Below, in pieces: positions 10,609 through 20,437 of a stretch of 64,000 bases of DNA. Source of the stretch: Lineus longissimus (taxonomy: Eukaryota; Nemertea; Pilidiophora; Heteronemertea; Lineidae); contig NC_088313.1 in assembly GCF_910592395.1 (NCBI RefSeq), positions 8,684,501-8,748,500 of the forward strand, read 5' to 3'. The notes beneath the pieces were generated by a model, which was not told the origin of the DNA, made no database searches, and saw only the letters and a program-made list of their open reading frames with translations. The first letter of the stretch is position 1, and each line of letters begins with the position of its first letter. The position numbers and the translations under genes were made by a program.

Positions 10609-11577
10609 TTGAATCAACATGATCATAACTGCCCTTCTCCTAAAAACAAAATAATGAAATTTGCTCTTAATAAGCGTGAACAGCGGCAGGGAGAGAGCTT
10701 TGATGTGTTTCTCTCGGCTATCAGGACACTAATAAAAACATGTAATTACCATGCTGATAGCCTGGACTCTATTTTACGCGACCGTGTGGTATTAGGCATC
10801 CGCGACCAAGACACGCAAAAACTCCTACTGCGTGAGTCCAGACTAACTTTAGAAAAATGCATAAATATCTGCAAAGCCGCTGAAAATGCCACAGTTCAGG
10901 GCAAAGTACTGCGAAATGAAAGAGATTCATCTGTGAAAGGTGTGAAAGGCACCCGCAGGCCTAAAACTTTTCCGGACTCTAAGTCTAAGGCTAATGATAA
11001 AGCTAGTGGGCGGTCGCAGCCACATGGTGACCGCAAGGACTCGCATTACAAGAAAAAGTCTAGTAGCAGCAGTGCAAGCGTAGAAACTAAAGAGTGCAAG
11101 TACTGTGGGAGAGCACACTTAATGATGAAAGAAAAGTGTCCAGCCTGGGGCAAAACCTGCGAAAACTGCTCGGGTAGGAACCATTTTGCAGCGAAATGCA
11201 AAAAGCTAAACGTGAAACGAGTTACTCAGGACGCCGGATCCTCATCTGATGACGACTTCTTTCTACAAGGTGTCACGTCGAAACGGAAGGAAAAACGTAC
11301 GCTTACGGCGAAAATGGCAGTAAACGGCTGTCATTTACACTTTCAACTCGATACGGGTGCAGAGGTGAATACTCTGTGCCAGAGATTCGTTAAAAAGGAA
11401 CAGGTTAGAGTTACGTCGAGGAATCTCATCATGTGGAATGACACAAATGTGAAACCGGTGGGGGAGGCGCTCCCACCCCTACGCAATATTCGTACTGGAG
11501 AAGTGCAACATGTGCATTTTGTGGTTGTGCCAAATAATCTCTCATGTATTACTGTATATATCACCATGCATAACTGA
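10609..11577 (+). pseudogene. Ty3/Gypsy gag-protease fragment
   Basis: The open frame begins with a non-ATG codon after an in-frame stop near 10590, so the N-terminus of gag is missing. Residues ~30-90 match the retrotransposon gag fold (ESFDVFLSAIRTLIKTCNY, LRDRVVLGIRDQDTQKLLL, LTLEKCINICKAAE). Two zinc knuckles follow at ~163-177 (CKYCGRAH...C) and ~184-197 (CENCSGRNHFAAKC, CX2CX4HX4C). An aspartyl protease starts at ~245 with LDTGAEVNTL. The frame then loses homology and ends at 11575-11577, next to the start of a different Gypsy element. No RT from this element follows directly; the integrase tail at 19378 could belong to it if the material between is insertion plus deletion, but that is speculation. 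Confidence 0.85.
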
Positions 11578-11588
11578 GTACACATTTA

Positions 11589-12881
11589 TTGGGATTTCTG
11601 AATTCTGTCCGAAAGACTATATCGAATGCTTTTTCGGCAGTGAAGTCTATTACTGGGAGTGTGACGTCTTATGAAAACCTATCGATGGAAGAGACATGGA
11701 TCCAGGCAGACAGTGCGCCGGCGACGTCAACACCAGTGGTCCAAACTCCCATGGGACCCCCTGCTGAGAGGCATGGGATTAGGATGCCTACTACCAGTCT
11801 CATCCTGATGGGGAGCCTATCACCACCAGCCCCGGAATTAAGTGCACCACCAGTAGGAAAAGAGTCAAGTGAGCCAGCCAGCAGCAGTGCAATGGGAGTG
11901 ACATTCGCTGACATGGGTACTGATATGACTGGATTGTTGCCTGTCCACAGTACTAGGCCGGAGGTAATGATGAGTGACAATAGTACTGATGTGGCAGGAT
12001 TGTTGCCTACCCACAGTACGGAAACAAGTGGTGTCAGTGCACCAGTAGTAAATCACTTCACAAACTGTTCATTTGGCGATCCTTTGCAATCTGCGGTAGT
12101 GAATAGAAGGCAGCCCAAGATGGCCCCATTCAAGGAGGAGGAAATTGATATTGAATCTTACCTGGCCAATTTCAACGCCATGACCACAGGGTGGTCATCT
12201 GGGGGAAAACTTGCGTTACTGAGAGAGAAGTTGACGGGACCAGCAGCGAAGGTTTTGGCAGCGCTGGATCTAGCTGGAGAGACTGTAACGTTTGAGAAAC
12301 TGGTGGCCAAGTTAGAGAAGCATTACATTGGGGAGAAATCCGAATGGGTGGCCAAACTCAGAGATGTCAAGAGGGAGCACGGAGAAACACTGGAACAACT
12401 GTCGTTTCGCATCTCTTTGTACAGCAAGCGAGCTTACGGACGCCTACAACCCGACTTAGGCTTACAGCTTTATCTTGCATTGCGTCAGGGACCACTGGGT
12501 GACAAATTATTTGAACATAAGGATCGTCCATTGGCGGATGTGCTCCAGCTAGCGAAGAGTTACGAGGCTCACCTTCTGGCAGTGAATCAGCCCATCTATG
12601 GCACGGAGGAGGTGGCAGCTCTCAACACTCCAGAGCCATCATCAGAGAACACCCAGGGGCAGCGCAACCCTTTTCAGAGAGGCCGTGGACGAGGCCGTGG
12701 TTTTGTTAGGGGAAGAGGCTATGGACGTGGACGGTATAATCAAGAAGATAGGAGGTTACAGCAGGCAGATAGGTTGTGTTTTATTTGCCATTCACCTGAG
12801 CACTTCTAGATAGATTGTCCTGTTGGTGTTCAGCACTTTACCGCCACCGGCCAGAATACTGAGGACCCGGAAAACCAGTAG
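11589..12881 (+). pseudogene. Gypsy-2 gag with in-frame TAG in the zinc knuckle
   Basis: The frame opens at a TTG codon (11589) giving MGFLNS if read as Met, which would fit an N-myristoylation motif; the first true in-frame ATG is 11685. Residues ~185-345 are a retrotransposon gag domain (IDIESYLANFNAMTTGW, LREKLTGPAAKVLAAL, KHYIGEKSEWVAKLRDVK). An RG-rich RNA-binding stretch lies at ~365-384. The protein ends in one CX2CX4HX4C knuckle, CFICHSPEHF followed by TAG (12807-12809), Ile, Asp and the last Cys, so the nonsense codon sits inside the knuckle. The same frame then reads to TAG 12879-12881, where it overlaps pol by about 16 bases. The stop is probably decay; readthrough is an alternative. 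Confidence 0.8.
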
Positions 12882-14356
12882 GCCGTGCCTTCCCTGAGGC
12901 AGCGGCGGGGCACGGCCAATACGTGAATGCAACCAATAGAGCTCCATCGAGGTCATATTTGACGACCTATTTGAACGGAGTGCCAACATGTTTTTTGATT
13001 GATTCTGGGTCACAGTCGACGTTCTTGTTCTCGAAGGCATACTTCAAGATACCGAAGAAGCATAGGCCGCCACTACTACCTTCTGGAGATGTCATAACCA
13101 TGGCCGATGGTGCATCGAAACTGGGTATACTCGGAACAGTGAGGATGCCAGTGCGAGTGTATAATACTAGGTTTGAATTCGAGATGACGGTAGCGAACAT
13201 GGATAGCATGGACGGAATATGGGGAATGGATTTTCTTGCTGAATTTAGATGTGACTTTAAGATGAGTACTGAAACTTTCGTATTCAATGGGACGGAATAT
13301 CCCATGATAACTCAAAAGCATAGCATTCTTCCCCATTCTGTGAGGCTACAATATGAGACAAAGATAGCACCTGGGTCCGAACTGATCACCAAGGCGTGTT
13401 TGAACAGACCTTTTCGTTCCAAGGAGGATGTGTCATTTGAACCCAGTGTGTACTTTATCCAGAAGAGTGGAGTACTTCCAGCACGATCAGTAACGACCCA
13501 GGGGAGGAAGAGGCGATCTACAGTTGTTCAATTATTCAATGCAACGGATGAGGAAATTGTAATTCCCAAGGACAGCGTAGTGGGATATGCATTTCCAGGT
13601 TGTGTATCTGAGGATACGGAAGTCGAGTCCGAACAGATCTTTCATGCGAGCAATGAAAGTCCCATCACAAATGATGACGAGTTGCTGGAGAAACTCGAGG
13701 ATAATATGCCACAGCATCTGTCAGAACTTTATCATAAATCGAGTACGGACCTGGATGTGCCTCAGAGGATAAAACTTGCATCGTTGCTGATCGAATTTCA
13801 TGACACTTTTTCCAAGTCACCATCAGATATTGGCAAGACATCGCTTGTGGGACATGAGATTAATACGGGTGAAGCTAAACCGTTTCGACTCCCTCTTAGA
13901 CGCCAAGGATTCAAAAAGGAACAAATAATCAAGGAAGCTGTAAAGGATGGACTTGCAAGGGGAATCATGGAGGAGTCAAGTAGTCCATGGGCAAGTGCCC
14001 CTGTCATCGTTGGCAAAAAGGATGGGACTAGTAGGTTCTGCATTGATTTTCGGCGCTTGAACTCAGTGACAAAGGTCGATAACTACCCCCTACCAAAGTT
14101 CGATGACTGTGTGGATTCATTACATGGGAGCACACTGTTTTGTTCGCTAGATTTACAGTCGGGGTACTGGCAGGTACCTTTGGCCACCCAGAGTGACAGG
14201 GAAAAGAGTGCATTTTTGACGAAACAAGGATCTTTCCAGTTCACGGTTCTGCCTTTCGGGCTATGTAACGCCCCTTCAACTTTTGAACGGTTGATGGAGA
14301 ATGTACTTCGTCACTTACAATGGGAAAAGTGTCTTCTCTACTTGGACGATATTTAA
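12863..14356 (+). pseudogene. Gypsy-2 pol, first segment: protease and reverse transcriptase to the YLDD box
   Basis: Pol is in the -1 frame relative to gag and is open from 12863; the 477-codon part from 12923 is clear. The protease active site is LIDSGS (Asp27-Ser-Gly). RT begins at ~300; FCIDFRRLNSVT and FCSLDLQSGYWQVPL carry the first catalytic Asp (~410), and VLPFGLCNAPSTFERLM is the conserved finger/palm segment. The catalytic motif LLYLDDI is immediately followed by TAA (14354-14356), then VYG in the same frame, so a single nonsense codon interrupts the active-site box. A candidate -1 slippage site GGAAAAC lies at 12869-12875 in the gag/pol overlap, though it is not a perfect XXXYYYZ heptamer. 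Confidence 0.9.
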
Positions 14357-16789
14357 GTATACGGTCGGACATTCGATGAAACCCTCAACAACTTGAAAGC
14401 GGTACTGACGAGACTGCAGAAGGCTAACTTGAAGATAAAGCCCAGCAAGTGCATACTAATGCAATCATCATTGGAATATCTTGGACATGTAATTTCACGG
14501 AAAGGAATCGCTCCACTGAAGAGCAAGATTGAAGCAGTGAAGGAATGGCCGTCGTTGTCTACTGTGCCGAAGAAGAACCTCAAAACCGAAGTGAAACGTT
14601 TCTTAGGTCTCGTGTCTTACTACAGACGTTTCATCCGAAACATGAGTGACATCGCTGCCCCCTTGTTTGCGCTTACCGAGAGTTCCAGTGGTTTGGTTCG
14701 GACTGCCGAATGTGAGCAAGCTTTTGTTCGACTTAAAGCTGCACTGACGTCGGCACCGGTTCTATCCTATCCTGACGTGAAAGGTGGCGGATTTATCTTG
14801 GACACGGATGCCTCGAACATGGGAATTGGTGGAGTGCTTAGTCAGGTTCAAAAGGGACGTGAGCATGTTATCGGATTCTACTCTAGATTACTGTCGGACT
14901 CAGAAAGAAATTACTGCATTACGAAGCGTGAATTTCTGGCGGTGATTCGTGCAATTGAACATCTCAAACCTTATCTTTACGGACAGCATTTCTTGATTAG
15001 AACGGACAATAGTGCAGTTAGCCACCTACTTACTCTCACGGATGCTAATGAGCAAATCCAACGTTGGCAATTGTTTATGTCATCATTCAAATTCGACTTG
15101 GTTCATCGTGCCGGACGCCTGCATGGCAACGCTGATGCCATGAGTAAGATGCCCTGTTTGCAGTGTGGACGTCAATGCAGACAGGCTAAATCATCGGATC
15201 GTCCTGGAAAGCCAAGACACTACAGACGCGTAGTACCACCAGCAGAAGTGCCACATTGCGAGCATACACGTGACACAGATGACAATCTTGAACAAAAGGT
15301 TGATGACCTTATGGTATCTTGTAACGCCATAATGACACGTTCACGGACAAAGAAGGAGGAAGAAAAGGAAGCAGAGGAAAACGACAAAGAAGAGGAGGAA
15401 ATGGAAGCAGAGGAAAGAGAGACAGAGGACATACCTGAATCAACAACGGAATTGACAAATCCAAATTTCTTGAGTGAACTAGCCAATCTACAACGTAGTG
15501 ACCCTGATATTGCTACAATTCTTCAATTAAAGATCAGTGGGTCGGGCTACCCCACATATAGAGCCATTTCAGCAGAAAGTATCAGTGTCAAAGCCTTAAG
15601 GCAACACTGGAGGAATCTTTATGTACGTGATGGGATTCTATGTCGGAGACTGGAAGTGAAGGATAAGGACCTTCGGGTACAGATAGTGCTACCACGAGCT
15701 CTGCGTCAGCAAGTTTTGGAAAAGCTTCATTGTGATCCTACTGCCGGACATTTGGTAACACCGAAAACTCTGCAACGTGTAAAATCGAGATTCTATTGGG
15801 TCGGATGGCGTAGGGACACTATGCGCTTTGTTTCCTACTGTTACACTTGTAACATGGTTAAACATCCCCATAAGAAGATACGACGACCTCTTACTCAGCA
15901 GTTGTTTGGCGAAGCGTTCGAGAGGGTAAGCATTGATTTGATTGGGCCATTGAGAGTTACGGACCGAGGATACCAATACGTTATCACTATGGAGGACAAC
16001 TTCACGAAGTGGCAGGATGCCACACCCCTTCGCACTATGGAAACGGAGGAAGTCTGTAATGCCATAATCAAGGATTTAGTATCAAGATTCGGGTGTATGT
16101 ACATCATCCATAGCGACCGCGGCGTCCAGTTTGTTTCGAGCCTGTATACTGCCCTGATGAAGAAGTTAGGAGTCGACAAAACACTGACCACAGCGTACAA
16201 TCCTAAAAGTAACGGGCTTATCGAAAATGTTAACAAGACCCTAAAGAATATGATGAAGACATACATTCATGATCACAAGGAAAGCTTCGGCAGTTGGGAT
16301 TTAATGTTACATATTTTCCTGATGGCATACCGATCATCCATTCATTCAAGCACAGGCGAAACCCCCCACTTCCTATTGACAGCAAGGGAGATGAAGTTGC
16401 CACTTGACCTTCTCTACACCACTCCTTCAGAGGATGTAACCAATGTACCTGCTTACGTTAATAACCTGGAGGCCAAGTTCCATAAGGCTTTCGCGTTGGT
16501 TAGGAACCATCTCAAGACCACGCAACGGGTACAAAAGAAGCAGTGGGAAACATCTCTTCCAACGTACCAGTCGCTGAAAGCTGGAGATGCTGTATACTAC
16601 TTCAATCCTAGGAAGTCATTCAAGGGAGATCGGCACCGTCCATGGCTTGGGCCGTATTTGGTCTTGGAAATGAACGAGGATTTTACAGTGCTACTGCAAT
16701 GTGATGAGGCTGGTAGGACCATGAGGACACATTTGGACAAGTTGCGCATCGCACGAGGAGTAAATTTGGAGTGGCCACGCCCACAATAG
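14357..16789 (+). pseudogene. Gypsy-2 pol, second segment: RT thumb, RNase H, integrase
   Basis: This continues the pol frame after the TAA without further breaks to 16789. It reads the RT thumb (EYLGHVISRKGIAPLKSKI), the connection (FLGLVSYYRRFIRNMS), RNase H (FILDTDASNMGIGGVL, with the TKREFLAVIRAI Glu helix and IRTDNSAV), then a Lys/Glu-rich linker at ~310-350 that is unusually long and charged. The integrase has its HHCC zinc site (LHCDPTAGHLV ... CYTCNM) and DDE core: SIDLIGPL, IHSDRGVQFVS, and the Glu in YNPKSNGLIENVN. A GPY-like C-terminal module follows (RPWLGPYLVLEM). No chromodomain is seen. All catalytic residues are present; only the upstream nonsense codon disables the polyprotein. 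Confidence 0.92.
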
Positions 16790-17449
16790 GAATTTAGAGA
16801 TATATGCTCTTGTAATGACACCATTGGTCGACATGTTTCGTGTCAGAATTGGACCGTATATGGATGAGAGTTGCCTTCGGAAGTTGCCTGATTAAATGGT
16901 GTGAGTTTTACCAACTTCTGCTTCGCGTCTGCTTGTGACCCTGTGAATGTAGTCTGTTGCATAAAGTGTGAATGTGTGTGTGCTTCTTTCGTATGTTATT
17001 GGCCAATACTTGTGAATATATGTGTGATTATTGCAACAGGATGAACTCGGGTACTTGCATGTTGCTTGCATAATTAGTTCCATACACTGTGTGTTCAATA
17101 TGTTCCAGATGAGGAACAAGTTTGGAAATTTGAGTTAGTGTATAGTGTTAACAGTGAATCTGTTTTGGAACTCCTGCTCACTAGAGAGGGTAACACTCAC
17201 CATTGTCAGTTTGTTACTTTATGGTAGGTACTAGTACTTAAAGGTATAGTAGGTGAAGAGTTTTCCTTAGTCCAATAGTATAGTCTGGCCACATGTATGA
17301 ATCAGTTATTGTAAGTAGGGCCACATTACCCGTCCTATGGACTTACTCCTTGTGCTATTGTTGTGTAACATGTATATCGCATGCCGTTTTGAATGTCCAT
17401 CACTCTGTAAATTCCTTATATTTGTCCTTTCGACACTGGGAACGTCCAG
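16790..17449 (+). other. Gypsy-2 3' untranslated region, first part
   Basis: No frame longer than background is present between the pol stop and the stem-loop row; no env-like ORF. Confidence 0.6.
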
Positions 17450-17752
17450 TGGCTGACTAGATTGTTGCTTGTCGCCGTGTCTGAGGTTTCCTATTACCAT
17501 GGTTGACTAGACTGTTGCTAGTCGCTATGCATTTTCCACTACGGACTCTAGTGGTTGGCTGGATTGTTGCCAGTCGCCATGAAATATCAAGTGTGGACAT
17601 GATATTTAGTGGTTAACTGGATTGATGCCGGTTGCTGCGCGTGAACTTGAAATCATTCAGAACATTCATTTAGGATATTTATTGCATTTTTGTATTTTTG
17701 TATTTTTGCATTTATAACCGTAGGTTCACTGGATTGATGCTAATCGCTGCTG
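17450..17752 (+). repeat. Row of five related stem-loops in the Gypsy-2 3' region
   Basis: Five copies of a ~30-base motif start near 17450, 17500, 17553, 17609 and 17722. The loop is nearly constant (ATTGTTG, CTGTTG or ATTGATG), while the flanking arms change together: gactag/ctagtc in copy 2, ctgg/ccag in copy 3, aactgg/ccggtt in copy 4. A conserved tail TCGCC/TCGCT/TTGCTG follows each. Starts are spaced about 50, 53, 56 and 113 bases. Paired changes in stems with a fixed loop suggest selection on RNA structure, for example a packaging, export or translation-control element, but covariation from five paralogous copies by eye is weak statistics. Confidence 0.6.
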
Positions 17753-17913
17753 ATATTTAGAGTAACCCATGTTGTTAATTCATTTGCATTTGGATTTCGT
17801 GAGGCATAGTTTGCCTGGTTATTGAATCATGTATATATAATTAATTTGTTGTTCCACCGTCTCACTTTGCGATTCATTTATTTTTCGGCGTATGGCAGGA
17901 GCCTTATACGCTA

Positions 17914-18057
17914 AAGAAGGGGGTGATGTATGATACCCCGGGGGGGATTGCACCCTAACTAGCAAGTGAGACCTGGCATATGCCGACTGTGGAGTGAGAC
18001 CGGGGAAGAGGTTGGAGAAGCGGAAGTGAGACCAAGTAACATGCTGTGTGTATTATT
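17914..18057 (+). repeat. Gypsy-2 polypurine tract and 3' LTR start
   Basis: AAAGAAGGGG at 17914-17923 is a polypurine tract, followed by TGATGTATGATACCCC, a plausible LTR start. Within the LTR the word GTGAGACC recurs about every 35 bases (17966, 17993, 18027). The LTR seems truncated because BEL/Pao coding begins by ~18058. Confidence 0.55.
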
Positions 18058-18720
18058 CTATAAGTGATTAAAACCCACCGATTATACGAACCCACTGTTT
18101 CGTCTTCTGATTTCGAAGCCACGCGGGTAGAAAACCAAGCACACCTCGTCCATGGTCGCCTAATGACCACTTTGCCATACTCACGCGTAGATGAAACTGA
18201 ACTGATTGATCCGGACTTTGTGATAAACGAAAACGCCATGAGAAAGCGCGTGAAGCACCTCGCTTTTCTATTTCAACACTTCTGGGAAAGGTGGCGAACC
18301 GAGTACCTCCCTGCGCTTCGCGAAAGGCACTTAGAGAATTGCGGCGGGAAACTTGAAAACACTGTCAAAGTAGGAGACGTTGTTTTTGTCCACAGTGATG
18401 AAAAACGCAGACTGTATTGGGACTTAGCAATCGTGGAAGAACTGAACTATGGGAAAGACAATCTGGTCAGATCTGTAATAATCAAGACTAAAAATGGTCG
18501 AACTTCGAGGCCAATCGCAGAACTCTACCCACTCGAAATTACGTGCAACACTCCTTCGAAAAAACAAGAGAATGACAATTCAAAACCTGAATCTGAGCAA
18601 TCGGACAATACGAGAACTCTGTTGCCTCGCCGCGCCGCAACCCAGGCACGCTCCAAAATCAGAAACTGGAGCCAGAAATTGCTCCAAGCTCAACTGCTCA
18701 TCTTAGATGTAAAACACTGA
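18058..18720 (+). pseudogene. BEL/Pao retrotransposon, C-terminal end of pol
   Basis: The frame encodes the end of a BEL/Pao integrase and its C-terminal module: HLVHGRLMTTLPYSRVDE, then FQHFWERWRTEYLPALRERH, VGDVVFVHSDEKRRLYWDLA, and GRTSRPIAELYPLEI. This combination is characteristic of the DUF5641-type tail of BEL/Pao pol. The GTG at 18064 is not a start; the upstream part of pol is absent because the copy is truncated at the Gypsy-2 border. The frame ends at TGA 18718-18720 after a Gln/Asn/Ser-rich tail. Confidence 0.85.
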
Positions 18721-19104
18721 ACTCCGAGTCACGCACGTAGGAACATGGTATTGATGGTCCATATCGATACATTTTACCAAACTCTTGCGACGTCAACATG
18801 AATACATTGTTTTCGGAATTGGTAATTTAGATTCCGAACCTCATTCGTTCTTTGGACTAAAACACCCACTACTTTAATCACTTATAATACTCTCAACACA
18901 ACGCAATGCTTACGATCTTGCTTCCAGCACTGGCTGTGAAAGTTTACTAGTTAGTTATATTGAATGACAATCGGTTTGGGCATGTTTAATCGTTTGTAGT
19001 TTGTAGTTTGAGTATACACTCGTTCATAGTTTCTCATATAGATAGCTTTCGTTTCGATTTGTGTAAACAACGTGTATTTCTGAATCTTTAGTGCCCCCGG
19101 AGAA
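18721..19104 (+). other. BEL/Pao 3' untranslated stretch
   Basis: Noncoding DNA between the pol stop and the inferred LTR start; it ends in a G/C-rich, purine-leaning tract (cccccggagaa). Confidence 0.5.
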
Positions 19105-19330
19105 TGTCGGGAACCTCCAATGATTGGTCGATCACCACTTGAAATGATTGACAGGTCACGTGGTTACGAAGCTAATTAGCTTATGGGTAATCAACTGATT
19201 GAATGGGGCAGAAGTATTAGAACCGTCAAGCTGTATGTACGTCTTCATAACTGTGTTGTTTTTGATGTCTGTTTATAGCCAATACAATATATCAAGAAAA
19301 TCAATCTTCTTCGTTATTTGGACTTAGATG
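19105..19330 (+). repeat. Probable BEL/Pao 3' LTR
   Basis: TGTCGGGAACCTCC at 19105 directly follows the polypurine-like tract and looks like an LTR start. A poly(A)-signal-like AATACA/ATATCA region lies near 19280-19295. The right border is a guess, placed before the next element's integrase tail; there is no second LTR in the window to compare. Confidence 0.45.
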
Positions 19331-19377
19331 CTTCTTGGGCCAAAGCCTTGGTTACCCGGCCCACAAAATATAATTAG

Positions 19378-19605
19378 GGAGATCTGGTTTGGGAATTGTC
19401 AGATCTTACCGAACTCCACATCACCCCTAAGCTGAGATGCCCGTATATAGGCCCATATTTAATAGTTGAGAAACTGAACGATCTGGATTATAGAATTCAG
19501 CTTAATGGGGACGGGAAACGAAAAGTACTACATCACAATCGGTTAAAGCCGTACAACGGCAGACACACACTGAGCTGGGCAAAGGCCGCGTTAAAACGTT
19601 CCTAG
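19378..19605 (+). pseudogene. Ty3/Gypsy integrase C-terminal fragment (Gypsy-3)
   Basis: After an in-frame TAG at 19375-19377 the frame reads GDLVWELSDL, then PYIGPYLIVEKLNDLDYRI and VLHHNRLKPYNG, the GPY/F-type C-terminal module found in Gypsy integrases. The DDE core is missing. It ends 88 bases before the ATG of the zinc-finger ORF, in the pol-then-ORF3 order of env-bearing elements. It differs from the Gypsy-2 integrase tail. Confidence 0.8.
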
Positions 19606-19680
19606 GTCATCTTCATTCCTTGTTACCGTACGGACACTTAGACTAGCATTTAGTCTGACTGTCTTTGCGTTACCAACGAT

Positions 19681-19693
19681 TTTCTCTTTTCAG
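19681..19693 (+). promoter_or_regulatory. Splice acceptor immediately before ORF3 start
   Basis: The pyrimidine-rich tttctcttttcag ends at 19693, with the ATG at 19694. An acceptor here would place the ORF3 start codon first in a spliced message, as retroviral env acceptors do. Confidence 0.55.
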
Positions 19694-20272
19694 ATGCCGT
19701 TCGAGTGTGTTGATTGCCAGAAGAGGTGGCCGTTGAGGCCAGACGTTGAAAGCCACCTTGTGCGAATGCACTTTTCCGACGAGGAGGTGCCCTTCATTTG
19801 CCACTCGTGCAAGGTTCAGCCAGCGAGACTGAAAAATAGAGTGAGTGCGGAGAGACATTTGCGAAGGATACATGGTGTCGATATAGAGGAAATAGCTAGA
19901 ATGCGAGAGACACACTTGGATCTAAGATCCTCAGACTGCGAGGAGAGGATCCGCAATGTGGACCGCGTACGGGCTCCGGCCCCTGCGCGCTCCATCTTGG
20001 TGGATCAGGAGTTTTCAGGTGCGGGGGGTGTCCTTAACCCCGTGGACCCCTTGGGATTGGGCCAAGCAAAGCCCCAGGCCGATCTCCCCGATGATGTGGA
20101 GGTTTCGGTTGGTGAGCCGGATGCTCCGGTTGCGGCTGCGGGCGCCCCGCCTGCGTCGGCCGTACACGTGGCTAAGAAGCCTAAACTACAGATCGAGATT
20201 ATGAACGAACCATCGGAGGATGTTAAATTAATGTTAAATGTTGTAGCTTTAATGTCGCGACGTCAGACTTGA
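19694..20272 (+). CDS. Gypsy-3 ORF3: C2H2 zinc-finger protein
   Basis: The 192-codon ORF begins at an ATG whose preceding bases are tttctcttttcag, so a consensus splice acceptor ends exactly at the start codon. Two C2H2 fingers lie at the N-terminus: C5, C8, H21, H26 and C36, C39, H55, H60. The rest is Ala/Pro/Asp-rich and ends in KKPKLQIEIMNEPSEDVKL, with a basic KKPK that could be a nuclear signal. It lies in the position of env, after the integrase tail and before the polypurine tract and LTR. I infer expression from a spliced subgenomic RNA and nuclear or nucleic-acid binding. The frame has no stop or frameshift. Function is unknown. Confidence 0.75.
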   Translation: MPFECVDCQKRWPLRPDVESHLVRMHFSDEEVPFICHSCKVQPARLKNRVSAERHLRRIHGVDIEEIARMRETHLDLRSSDCEERIRNVDRVRAPAPARSILVDQEFSGAGGVLNPVDPLGLGQAKPQADLPDDVEVSVGEPDAPVAAAGAPPASAVHVAKKPKLQIEIMNEPSEDVKLMLNVVALMSRRQT

Positions 20273-20437
20273 GGGCATGCGCGTCTTAAAAGCTGACCTG
20301 CGTTTTGTCTTATTAATGATCAAAGATGGCTAGAATTAAAAGCTTAAAATGTAATTTAATTAATGTTAAATATTGCAGCTTTAATGTCGCGACGTCAGAC
20401 TTGAGGGAATGCGCGTCTTAAAAGCTGACCTGCGTTT
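20227..20437 (+). repeat. Direct repeat in the Gypsy-3 3' region
   Basis: An ~80-base unit containing GTCGCGACGTCAGACTTGAG and GCGCGTCTTAAAAGC occurs at 20227-20306 and 20358-20437, 131 bp apart, with only a few mismatches. The first copy overlaps the ORF3 C-terminus, the second is untranslated. Direct repeats before a polypurine tract may be regulatory or may reflect slippage during reverse transcription. Confidence 0.75.

Larger units (their letters stand above)
11578..18057 (+). mobile_element. Ty3/Gypsy retrotransposon (Gypsy-2), near complete
   Basis: In order: gag (11589-12881), pol in the -1 frame (12863-16789), a 1.1-kb untranslated tail with a stem-loop row, a polypurine tract (17914-17923) and a 3' LTR beginning TGATGTATGATACCCC at 17924. 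The LTR end is uncertain because BEL/Pao coding sequence starts by about 18058. No matching 5' LTR was recognised before 11589, so the element is probably 5'-truncated. It abuts an unrelated Gypsy gag fragment on the left. It carries no env-like ORF. Two nonsense codons, one in gag and one in RT, make it non-autonomous as it stands. Confidence 0.85.
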
